Source of the DNA: Dasyornis broadbenti | Lineage: Eukaryota > Chordata > Aves > Passeriformes > Dasyornithidae | Assembly: GCA_013397935.1 (NCBI GenBank) | Contig: VZRN01005622.1 | Coordinates: forward strand, 1,753,260 to 1,817,259 | Reading direction: 5' to 3' | Length of the DNA stretch: 64,000 bases | Shown: piece by piece, positions 34,801 to 45,170 of the stretch | How positions within the stretch are numbered: the first letter of the stretch is position 1 | How the letters are laid out: each line of letters starts with the position of its first letter | Notes under the pieces: model-generated | What the model was told of the DNA's origin: nothing | The model's input: the letters and a program-made list of their open reading frames with translations, nothing else | Database searches by the model: none | Made by a program: the position numbers and the translations under genes

Positions 34801-35786
34801 AGAGCTGATTATGCATTAGGAAGTCCAGGGACTGGAAAAGAAGACCAAGCCACCTTCATCAAGGTTGAAAAATTACTTGAAAGAGTGAGATTTGGAGCAG
34901 TGGAGAAAGGCTATCCATTGGGTGCAGCCATTCCCAGGGAAGGTAAGCTTAGCTTAAGTTGTTTTACCACATTAGCAGAATGTGGATACTTGAAACAATC
35001 AGGATTCAACCTGTGACAGCACAGGGAGGCTTTTCTCCCTTAAAAGACTCCAAAACCTGGAGCTGGACGTGCAGGCTCTGCAGAACCCTGTGCACGAGCG
35101 GGCATGGCTGCTGCCCTGCATCCTGTTGTAGAGACTGTGGGACATGAAGCTGGACATGATGACTACCCTGTGAATAATCTGGCTTTGCTTTCAATGGGCT
35201 GAGTGTGGCAGTCACCCTCTCTGGAGGACCTGCAGTGCCGGCTTCCAGCACCTGCCAAGGTGAGAGTGCTTGAGCAGCCTGTTTGGGGGGTTCACTGACA
35301 CCTTGACCAAAGCGTGGTATGAGTGCACCCTACCTGCTCTCAAGTGCCTGACTGCAAATGGTTGATTTGGTTTTCCTGCAGGTCAAATTCCAGACTCTAT
35401 GTTCTTCCACCTTTTTATATTCTCCACATTGCCTTCGAACCTTTCACCCAGATCTCTTGGAGCTATCCTGCTCTTCCAGCTGGGAAATTTGTAGGTGTGT
35501 CTCTGATTTTCCAGTCTTTTCATCTGGCTTTGCTCTTCCCCTTTTCGTTTCTCCCCAGTCAACCTTTGTTGTAGTCTTCCTGCACCACTTGACCTCTATT
35601 TCTCTTTCCTAGGAAGAGCCTCATTTGCATCTGTCCTAGTATCCAAGCTACAAATCAGACCTGGTTAAAATTTCTTTCAGCAAAACTGCAACTTGAATAA
35701 AACTTGTGAGTTTTGGGGGAATTGTAGGAGCACTACCTTTGGGAAGTGGCTTTTCTGTTGAGCACCTAAGTTCAAAAATGTGCATT
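31803..35786. other. Noncoding stretch, nothing recognised
   Basis: No gene or repeat family is recognised. Short CA-type simple sequence occurs at 32637 and 34429. The longest open frames (138-149 codons near 33.0 and 34.2 kb) have no family resemblance or splice support. Confidence 0.55.
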
Positions 35787-35962
35787 TTCCCTTCTGCTAC
35801 AGGTTCAGAAGATGACCTTGAGTAGGTCACTTCATCTGCCTGAATGTTTCACCACTTGTTAAATTTAGATAAAAATACTTGCCTGGGATAGTAAAACATC
35901 TTTGAGATCATTGGACAACAAAAGCTATCCAACTGGTGATTATTATGATTATTATAATTACT
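35787..35962 (+). repeat. Ancient MIR-like SINE
   Basis: Clear block order of an old amniote MIR-type SINE: GATGACCTTGAGTAGGTCAC, TTCATCTGCCTGAATGTTTC, TTAAATTTAGATAAAAATAC, TTGCCTGGGATAG, CATCTTTGAGATCATTGG, and a tail with ATTATTATGATTATTATAAT. The fit to the vertebrate consensus (TGACCTTGGGCAAGTCAC... CATCTGTAAAATGG...) is by memory. Confidence 0.75.
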
Positions 35963-36504
35963 TTTATTAAATGAAACCAGCTGATTCTTGTGCAACACTC
36001 TTTTGGGCTCCACAGACCTTTTCGGTTGAGACAAGGAGAAAGAAAATCTTTTGTTATCCCTGGACAGGGATGTGTTTTTTGAGATTGAGTTTTGTGGTTT
36101 TGTTACGAAACATATGACAGTCAGTCATGTGGTTTACTTTCTGGGCCGACTGAACCCTGCTGAACCCGTATACAAGGCAGCAGAGTTTAATGATTCACAG
36201 GGGCTATGTTTTGGTTTGGCTGTTGCTGGACGGAGGCCGTGCAAACCTGCATGGCCAGGGAACCCTCTCGGCTGAAGTCACTGAAAAAACTTAGCTCAAA
36301 TCTCTGCAAGGCTGGACCCAACATTGCCCTGCTGTTGGGCCAGGCCCTTTTTTAGTGTCTGGGGTTCTGAGAGCTGGCCATGCCTTAAGAACCCAGACTT
36401 TCTCAGTGAACAACTGGGCTCTCCCTCTGTTTACAGTAATGCGGGCAGGGAGGGGGGGCTGCAAAAATTTTTAGGAGTCCACAAGGGCTTGGTTTTTTGT
36501 GATT
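35963..36504. other. Flank between SINE and CpG island
   Basis: Composition rises in GC toward the island. No exon or repeat is recognised. Confidence 0.5.
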
Positions 36505-36925
36505 TCCCTCTAGCCTTTTTCCCTCGTCTCCCGCCACCGTGTTGCTGCGGGATGGAATTGACCCCGAGGCCTTTGGCGTTGGGTCTCCGCCGTTTGGCGT
36601 CCCCGGTTATTTGCACAACCATGGAGCAGAGAAACGGGGCGAATTCCTGGCCGGCTCCTCGGCTGATCCTCGAGGAGCCGGAGCGCTGGGAGCCATGGTT
36701 CGTGGCGGCGCTGGCGAGGGTGGGATGCAGCGGACCCGTGCTCTTTACTCGGCGGGTTTAGCTCTCGCTTTCCTGCCCGAGGGAGCCTGGAATCCCTCGA
36801 TCTCTCCCGGCGAGGGGGAAAGCGAGCGCCTGCCATGCTCGCGGGGAGGCGGCGGGCGCCCTTCTCCCTGCCCCGCGCCTGTCACCGGAGTTGGAGTTCG
36901 CATGGAAGAGGCCGGCGGAGGAGGA

Positions 36926-36961
36926 GGGAGGCGGGAGGCGGGAGGAGGAGGAGGGAGGGGG
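36926..36961 (+). other. G-quadruplex-prone G-tracts in CpG island
   Basis: GGG tracts at 36926, 36933, 36940, 36953 and 36957 with short loops fit the G4 pattern. Common at promoters. Confidence 0.55.
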
Positions 36962-37037
36962 CCGCCTTGTTTGTGGCTTGTCAGCAGCCGCTGGAGACAA
37001 GCCTCCATGTGTGAAAGCCGCTTGGCATGAATGCCTG

Positions 37038-37385
37038 NNNNNNNNNNNNNNNNNNNNNNNNNNNNNNNNNNNNNNNNNNNNNNNNNNNNNNNNNNNNNNN
37101 NNNNNNNNNNNNNNNNNNNNNNNNNNNNNNNNNNNNNNNNNNNNNNNNNNNNNNNNNNNNNNNNNNNNNNNNNNNNNNNNNNNNNNNNNNNNNNNNNNNN
37201 NNNNNNNNNNNNNNNNNNNNNNNNNNNNNNNNNNNNNNNNNNNNNNNNNNNNNNNNNNNNNNNNNNNNNNNNNNNNNNNNNNNNNNNNNNNNNNNNNNNN
37301 NNNNNNNNNNNNNNNNNNNNNNNNNNNNNNNNNNNNNNNNNNNNNNNNNNNNNNNNNNNNNNNNNNNNNNNNNNNNNNNNNNNNN
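37038..37385. other. Assembly gap (348 N) inside CpG island
   Basis: The largest gap in the window, flanked by extreme GC. It could hold the transcription start and a first exon. Confidence 0.95.
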
Positions 37386-37700
37386 TCAGTTTCCCCCCGG
37401 CTCGGTTTGCCTCCGCCGGCGGGGCGCGGGGAGGGACCGCGCCGGCCGCGGGGATGCCGGGACCGGGCGCAGAAGGAACAAAAAGCGCCTTCCACCTGTT
37501 GGCTTCTGTCCCGGAGGCTTTTGTGGGGATGGCGGGCCGAGGAAGAGCCGCGGGGAGAGCCCGGGGCGGCCGCCGGCCCCACTGCCCCGCGCCGGGAAGA
37601 AGCCCCGCGGGGGAGGGTGGAAAGCCGGGGTCTTTTGTCAGCTCTCCATCCCGCTGTCTCCGGAGCCGGCCAGACCGCCGTGGGGATGGGAGATGTTTTT

Positions 37701-40700
37701 TCCCTCCTCCTGGATGTCGGGAGATTAGATGAGATGTATTTACAGTTGCCGTTTATCAGCGAGTAAATATCGAGCTCGGCGTGAGAGCAGCAATGTGAAG
37801 CCTGCTTGCTTGCTCTCTTGCCGGAGGTTTTGTAGCTGTTATCCTACTGTTGGTGAGGTGATAATGTGCAAGAGTCAAAAAAGAAAAAAAAAACAAAAAC
37901 GGAAAAAAGAAAAAAAAAAAGCAAAGGAGAGAGAATCCCTGATCCTCACACCCGGGCTTATCACAGCATCGGTACTGGGTTTGGTTAAAATTTGGAGGGA
38001 TATTTTATTTCCTTTTGGCATGAGACAGGGAAAGCCTGCTGAAATGCTAGGTGCATCCTCACGGGGTCTTTTAAGTTTGTCGTGTGCCACCATCATTCAG
38101 GTTTCATTGATTCTAGTTGTTTTGTTAAAAAATAACGTACAAGAATCTGAGCTGCACAAATGTTCGTCATCCTAATGTCCTGACACAACCTATGCGAGGC
38201 AGGAGCTGGAAGAGGGGGAGAGTGAGGATGTGTGCTTTCCCAGTCAGGGCTGGGAGGAGAGCATCATGTGTTGAAGAATATGAGCAGGAATGGGAGATGG
38301 GGGAGGGAGTCTAAATTGTCCTGAGACCCTATTCAATCCAGCAAGGAAGATGGAGGATCTTGCTGCTGCAAAAAAATGTACGGCAGAAATCTCAGCCAGC
38401 TTCTCCCTGACTTGTTACCTCCCTTCAAAAAATAAATAAATAAGCAGAAAAAGAATCAAAGCAAAACCCTGTGATTTGCTGTAACGTTTTCCATGATACC
38501 TTTATCCCACATGCCTTACAGTCAGTCCAGTGATGGAGGTATGTGGAAGCAGGGAGAGAGACTCTGAGGTTTATCATCACAGGAGGGGGAGAAGCATCAG
38601 ATCATGTTTGAAAGGAGACTTGTCAGGCAATGAGATAGGGAGAAAAAATGCCTGTTCTAGGCAGCTGGACCTGGGGAGAAGAAGGAGGCGGCTCCAGCAC
38701 CTACGGTTCTGAAGCTGGGTGGAAAATCTGTGGAGAGGGGATGTAGACAGATGGGGGAGCGGGGAGGAAGGATGTCTAAGGAAGACCTTGGAGCATCTCC
38801 TTGGAGGGCTTTAAAAAGAGGGGAAATTTTGAACTGAATCAGGACATGAGCAAGGCTAAAGCATAGCTAAGCTAAGTGTGATATGGCAGGACTTTTCAGT
38901 ATGGAAGAACACAGAGGCTGAGTTTCCAGGCTTGGCAGAGTTTGGGGCATTTGGTGAGGGGAAGAGATTTTTGTAGCCAGGGTAATTGTGACTTGGGAAA
39001 GGATTGCACCTGAGAGGATGAGGAGAGAACATGTGGCTTGCCTTTTCCATATGTGGTTTCTCTGGTAGAGGGGCCTTCTGTTAAAATGTCTTTGTAAATT
39101 TCTATTAATTTTGCTAGAATCTGACAATAGCAAGGAGAAAATCATCTGGCCCTTGAGAAAATAAGTGTCGGGATGCAATAAAGCTTTGTCACTTTATCAA
39201 TGTTTCCATGCACTCAGCACCTCCACGCGCATGGAAACTGCAAGTTTGTGCAAACACACCTGTTTGTGTTGCACATCCTTCCTTCTGAGGGGCAATGTGC
39301 ACATGCTGTGAGCGTGGTTCCTGCACAGACGTGGCCCAGCTCTTGTATTTTCCGCAGTTTACAGAAGAGCTTATTCCATCAGCCTGGTAGGAGTAGTATT
39401 TGACAGCCGACTTTGTGATAGCACAAACTGCATGTGAAGTGGCTGAGACTTGAAACCAGTATGTGACATGTTTTAGCTTTTCCATTCACGGCAGCATTCC
39501 CATGATGGAGCAGGCACATACCACAGGCATCTCACATGCACAGTAAAAATGTTACACACATACACATGCAGAAGAAAGATCTCAGGTCAAATGTAGCCCA
39601 CGTCACTCTCTTTGAGAAGAAGCTGAAGCAGAAGCAGTTCATTGCAGGCAGAGCTCACACTCTGCTCTCACACACGCAGATCACACACGTGCGTGCTCCA
39701 CCTTTCCTCTCCAGGATCACCTGTTTGAATTCTGGCTGGGCTGGCAGCACAGGGAAGTTTTACACCCTCCTGGATGGGGATTTGATGGCCTTTCTGTTCC
39801 AGCTTGGCCCTGAGTAGGCTTGAGCCACAAAAGCTTAACAACAGGGAACACTAATGAGCCCCTGCTTGGCATGCTGAGAAGAAAGGCCAAGGGCTGAGTG
39901 GGCATAAAAACAGTGGCATGGAGTCCCTTGGCCGGAGTCTGAGCCTTGGCATGAAGGCTGGGGAGGGAGCAGAGTCTCTGGAGTCAGGAGCAAGACAGCA
40001 GCGCTGCATCAAAGGCGCAAGAGGAGACCATGTTGGGGGGAGGAGAGCAGGCTGCTGTTTCCACATCATCTGAAAACTCAACCTGCTGTCAGGACAGAAG
40101 GAAGGCTTGTGCATATTTTATGTCACTTTTCTCCTTCTAGGACAAGCTGCTGATCTGATCAGCTATGCACTTTAAAATCCTTGACACGCCAATCAGCAAG
40201 TATGACTCGAGGCCAATAACCAGCCTTGGCCTCCTGCCTCCGCTCCTTTGTGGACATCCCATGCCACCCTTCCCCGGAGAACGTGTGCACAATTAAACCC
40301 TGCACAGCGTTCCTCAACTACGGCATGGGATGTGACGAGCTGCATGGAGACGGGGACAGAAAATGGCAACGTGTCAGGGCTGGAGGGGGGTGGAGGCGAG
40401 GAGGAGAGCTGGCCATTTCTTATGCTGTTTGCTGATGTCTAGAAGGAGCCTAAACGGGTAAACTGGTTTGCATTTGAACTGGTGGTGTGTTGGTTCCAGT
40501 CAGCTGCTCTTGCTTCAGAGGTCTTCAGTGGCAGCTCAGGAGTTTGTGGGGCTGGTAGCAAATGTATTTCACTCCTTCAGCCTGAATTTTGTTGGGGGCT
40601 GTCAGAAAGAGGATTTCTCCTCAGCAGTTAGTTGTTCAGTGCCGCTTCTGCATGGCAGAACCACTGGAGCCACTGACATTGCTTCTGCCCACTGGAGATG

Positions 40701-41029
40701 GGAGCACCACTGGTGCTCCCTGCCCTACACCTAAGAGTGCAGGCGGCCCAGGCATTGTGGTTTTGTCAACAGTCTCTCACACACAAACACGTAACTCCTA
40801 TGTCCTGTAAGCCAGCTCACTGCCCTAAACACCATTTTGGGACACGTGGGAAGGCAAATATTTTTGCTACGTGATGCATAGTTATGACCCTAACTGAGTT
40901 AACATTGCCCCTGCTTTATCCTTCGCTTGTCCCGCTTGAGTCATGGCCATCGGACATGGAGGTCTCACAGAACTGGAGATCCTGGCACTGATCTAATGGG
41001 CAGCCTTAGAGGCAAATTGCCTTAAAGCT
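37701..41029. other. Noncoding stretch after the second CpG island
   Basis: An A-rich run (37877-37920) follows the island. The region 38540-39060 has the wording of an old interspersed repeat (entered separately). At 39.5-39.7 kb are short CACA-rich patches. No supported exon. Confidence 0.5.
38740..38960 (+). repeat. Possible ancient interspersed repeat
   Basis: GACCTTGGAGCATCTCCTTG, GGAGGGCTTTAAAAAGAGG and ATTTTGAACTGAATCAGGA resemble a diverged vertebrate interspersed repeat I have seen but cannot name. A similar flavour is seen at 57430-57570. Low certainty. Confidence 0.3.
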
Positions 41030-41095
41030 TGTGTGGATCTTCCCGCTGCAATCTGTGAGATGGGGTAATGCTTGCCCAGCTCCTGGGGAGAAGCA
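41030..41095 (+). repeat. Possible MIR-like fragment
   Basis: CAATCTGTGAGATGGGGTAA followed by TGCTTGCCCAGCTCCTGGGG resembles the MIR block around CATCTGTAAAATGGGGATAA. Short and diverged. Confidence 0.4.
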
Positions 41096-43554
41096 GCACC
41101 CTGAAGGGTCGTGTGTGTCTGTGCAGACACCACGGCAGGCTCGCATACCAGTCCACGGACAAAGCATGTGGTTTTGCACCGAGCGTGACTCATGTGACGA
41201 TAAATTTTGCTTGAAGTATGCACACACTCAGAGCTCTGTTGGACAGTGAATTCTGTTTTGTCCTTCCAGCAGAAAACAGCACAACTTGCCAGTGACATGG
41301 ACTGTACATGTATTCCCATAACAACAATATTATAAACATATGGTAAACCTGGTGTAACAACTGCTGTCTGTGTCTCCACGCAAAACAAGGAGCCGGTTAA
41401 CAAAAACTTGAGGCTGTCTGAGGCTCTATCTCCCCAGACTGTGATCTCATCAGCTTTCCCAAGCTAACCTCAACCTGGTCACTGCTTGGATTGTAAACTT
41501 GGGATGGGTGGGGGGTGGGAGCAGTTAGCAGGAATGGCTATTTGTGATTCAGTCCACTTCCCTGTGACTCAGAACTGAACCATCCCTCGGTAGGGTATTT
41601 GGGGATAGTACACTTCAGATGTCAAACATCAGTCTAGTTCTTAGAAGAAGTTCTGCAGTACCCGGGCTCGCTTGCTTGCAACTGGGTTTTTCTCAGCATC
41701 TTTTGTGAAAACAAAACCCTGAAAACTACTTCTGACTATTAAAGACGCCATGGTAATTTTTGCCAAAAGAAGAAGGGGGAGTGGTCTTAGCCCCGGGCAC
41801 TTTGCCAGATTCGAGCTCAGGAAATTGCAGTCTATCTAGGTAAAACTCCCTATAGTTTAAATGAAAAAAAGTATTCATCTCTTACTGTCTTAAAGGGTAA
41901 GCGCTGTGTTCTCTGGAGCCTTAAACAGACAGTACATTCTGGCTGGAGAGGTGGTTACAGTTGCTTGCTGGGAGAAGAATTTTTTATGCAAAAACTGAGG
42001 CCTTTTTTGCATTTTTGGGATGCTTCTAACTGCAAAATGCTGTATACATTTTAGATTATTGCAAAGCTTGAATGAATATGTGGCTCAACATACCAATGCA
42101 AGTGCAAGGAAATATGCTGGTGTGCTGTTTGCACAGGGAGCAGACACAGCCAGCAAATACACATCTTTTCTGTGGCAGAAAAATAAGGACCAGTTTTTTA
42201 GTCTTGCGCGTGTGCATCTGGGGGCTGGATTTTGTATGTTTAGCAGCAATTGCTTTTGTAAGCTGCTGCTAAGGCACGTAACTGGCTGTGTGCAATTGCA
42301 GTAATGGAATGTGAAAATGCAACTACACACAGACCTGTAATCTTGCATGCAAAATACTGCTGGTCTAGTTCTCCAGGTACAAAAAAATGGTCTGAGATTG
42401 TACTTGTCTTTCCATTTAACTGTGTTCACCTGCATTTTTCAGGTGACAGCTGTGTGTTTGGAGTGTTGAATGATTATCCTTTCTATTTTTGCTCCAAGAA
42501 AAAGGAAATGAAATCTTTTCTAGTGATTGTGGCAGTGCGTGTGTCGTGATAAGTCCAGGATGGAGGTGGTTGTGGGATTGCAGTGAAAATTCTGTAATAC
42601 TTCGAAATCCTGGGCAAATGCATGGGTGCAGAAGGAGAGCAAAGAGTGTGTGTTTCTGTTCCCCCCTACAGATGAGGAGTATTGAACTGCTGAGTTGGTC
42701 AATGCTGTCAGAATCTGACCTTAGCTTCTGCCAAATCCAGTACTTTCAGGGCCCCCCCAAAAGAGAATGTGCATTTAGGCACAGGTGGATGCAGGGCAGA
42801 ATATCAACTCTGGGAAGGGTGTCCTTAGATATTCCAGCCCAGGACCCCCAAAGTGTGAAATAGGTCTCCTCCTCCTCACTCAGTGATGTGTCTCAGCCCT
42901 GCCCCAGCGAGACGCAGGCAGCTGGCGGGGTGGGAAGGGGGGTGGGTGGGGGACACGGGAGAACAGCTCACTTTCTCTGCACTTCACTCTCCAGCTTCTC
43001 TGGTGACAGTGATAACAAAGGGCTGCTCAGCGTTAGGTGATATGGATCTCTCTCAGCCCACTAAACTTGAGTCCTGCAAGCTTCTCACTAGCCCTTGGGG
43101 CTTGGGTGTCACTCTGCCCTCCCAGCCTGGGGTGGCCTGGGACATTACACCCCTGGGGACTTAATGCTGAACTTTCTCCACAAGTTCTGGAAGCATGGAT
43201 TTCTTCTTACTGAAACCTGTGATTTTATTTTGAGGTTATTTCTTGCCATCCTGGGTCCTTGAATGCAATCAGTTCCATTTTGCATGCTGCTCTTTGTAAT
43301 TGAATCTATCGATGTATATTTAATCCACTTGGCACCGTGGTTGGTAACTAGGCACTGCTTCCCAGCCTTCTGTCACTTGTTTTCACAATTACTGCCTGAA
43401 GTTGGGGTGGGTGCCTGTCGCTCAGCTCTTTGCCCAATTGCTAGACTGCCTGGGAAGACCTGTGCTTGACAGTCAGGTCCACAGCTGGTACAGCTCCCAT
43501 CCTTCCATCTGGACATCAGCCAGGTGTGTAGGACTTGGGTCATGGAAGCTAAGC
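41096..43554. other. Noncoding stretch, includes a G4 motif
   Basis: No exon or interspersed repeat is recognised. A G-run cluster lies at 42927-42952. Confidence 0.55.
42927..42952 (+). other. G-quadruplex motif
   Basis: Five G-tracts (4, 3, 6, 3 and 5 G) are separated by loops of one or two bases (T, AA, T, T). This is a strong intramolecular G4 pattern. Confidence 0.65.
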
Positions 43555-43683
43555 CTGTTGGGTTTAATTCTCCTTTCTGCCACTGATTTGCTTTGTGTGA
43601 TCACGGGCAAGTCCTTTAACCTCAGATGGCCTCTGCTGGGTTATCTACTTCAGAAAGGTGTTGTAATGCTTAATTATTGCCAG
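43555..43683 (+). repeat. Ancient MIR-like SINE
   Basis: GTTTAATTCTCCTTTCTGCC, ACTGATTTGCTTTGTGTGAT, CACGGGCAAGTCCTTTAACC and GGTGTTGTAATGCTTAATTA follow the MIR consensus (CTCTGCCACTGA...TGTGTGACCTTGGGCAAGTCACTTAACC...GTTGTTGTAAGGATTAA) closely enough to call. Part of the 190-codon open frame 43402-43974 is this SINE. Confidence 0.8.
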
Positions 43684-44859
43684 CTCTTCAGAAACCCCTG
43701 GTGGGAAAAAACTGCATTTTATTCAGAAATATTGCTGACCTCCCTGGCCTTTCTAAGCCACCTTGGTGGTGCTAGGAGATATTATTTTTCCAGCCTCAAT
43801 AATGTTACTACGATTTTTCATCTGTACATTCACCCACTCTCTCAGCTGCATGTAAAAATGCCAAGCTGTCTGAAGTCATGGAAATATTTTTATAAACTTG
43901 ACAGCCACGGCAAACATTCCTCCTTGGCAATAAACAAACAAGGTACACAACCTGCCATTAACATCAATTTATAGCAGAGAGACCTTCGTCACTCATTGAT
44001 GAGGGAATCCTAGACAATTCTTGTGCTAGCAAACCATAAAGCAGTGTTGTCTGAGATTAGGAAAATGCTGGATCCTTTGGGTTCCTGTGTGCAGGGAGTG
44101 ACTGGGAAGCTCTGTTTGCCCAAGAGCGTGCGGGAGCTTGAGCAGGCACCAGGTATTTGGTTTATTTAGGGCTCTTGCAGACTATGTTTGGCTTGGGTGT
44201 ACGTGTGCTTGGGGGCTTGGTGTTTGTTTGTAGGCACAAAAATCCTGTTTTCCATAGTGGCAGCTGAAACATAAAGGTGGTGCAAATTAAACTGGATAAA
44301 TATTAGATTTAACACCTAAAAAAAAGCTGCAAACAAAAGACGTTAGTGAGCATTGCAGGAGCAGAGCCCCCATCACGCTATCTCATGTGCACCACCCTTC
44401 CATTTTCCTTGCAGCTGGCTGTGAGCTGGTGGGGTTGGCAAGTACCTGAACCTTCACTGCAACATCTCCCTGTGGGCAGTTTGTGCTCATTTTGGTGCGT
44501 TCTAGGTTAATTTACTCTGAGTACATCTAAACACAGAAGTCCAGAGGTGTTGGTGGTGCTGGCAAAAAAAGCAGGTACCCCTCTTGTTTTACTTTGGGTA
44601 TTTCTTACTCTTCTAGTGACTTTCTTCCTACCATCTTTGAGTGGTGGATTCTCTGTGGTGTGTGCAGGAGAAGAAAGTCTAGACTGTTCCTCACCTGTAT
44701 CTTTGATGGAAGACTCAAAGTAGGGAGCTAAGCTTCTTTCTACCACCTCACTCATTCAGTGCCTCTCTGTCTCTGTGCTGTAGTTCCTCCCTTCTTCAAA
44801 TGAGGATGACAACTCTTCACTCTCCTTCCACAAAACCTTTGAAAACTAAGGAGAAAAAC
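43684..44859. other. Noncoding stretch with conserved-looking block
   Basis: Immediately after the SINE, 43684-43975 is complex, AT-moderate sequence (TATTCAGAAATATTGCTGAC, GGAAATATTTTTATAAACTTG, GGCAATAAACAAACAAGG) of conserved-element character. The rest is unremarkable. Confidence 0.45.
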
Positions 44860-45170
44860 ATGCAGGGCATTTGTCTTCCCTCTCCAGGAAATCATAAATC
44901 CCTCCCCTCTCCCCTCACCCCTCTCCCTTCTCCTTTCTACCTTTTTTTCCTCTCTCCTCTCTCCGCTTTTCTTCTCATTTTAAGAGTTGTTATTATTATA
45001 TTCTGTCCCTTTAGGTCTCCTCTACTTCCACCGCTCTTGCAATCTGTCTCTCTCTGCTGTTTCCATATCCCCTTCTATTTGCAGCTCTCTTCCTTCTGTT
45101 CATGTCATTTTCTTCTCTCACCCTGTATCTTCTACCCTCCCCCACTATTCATGCCGCACACTCCTATCGC
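44860..45170 (+). repeat. Pyrimidine-rich tract with minus-strand G4 motif
   Basis: About 300 bases of strong C/T bias on the plus strand. Within it, 44900-44927 has five C-tracts (CCC, CCCC, CCCC, CCC, CCC) that form a G4 pattern on the minus strand. The bias explains the long frames here. Confidence 0.7.

Larger units (their letters stand above)
36505..37700. promoter_or_regulatory. CpG island, likely promoter
   Basis: Very CpG-dense on both sides of a 348-base gap, with purine-rich GGA/GGGA repeats (36915-36961) and GGCCGCCGGCC blocks. The island is over 1 kb, the strongest in the window. Open frames up to 291 codons through it depend on N codons and high GC. A first exon may lie in the gap. 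Direction is not clear. Confidence 0.7.

Noticed and set aside
36758..37766. Open frames of 230-290 codons across the second CpG island
   Set aside because: Most of their length is N codons, and the rest is GC-rich low-complexity translation (Gly/Arg/Pro) on both strands.
43402..43974. 190-codon open frame
   Set aside because: Overlaps a MIR-like SINE (43555-43683). No family resemblance.
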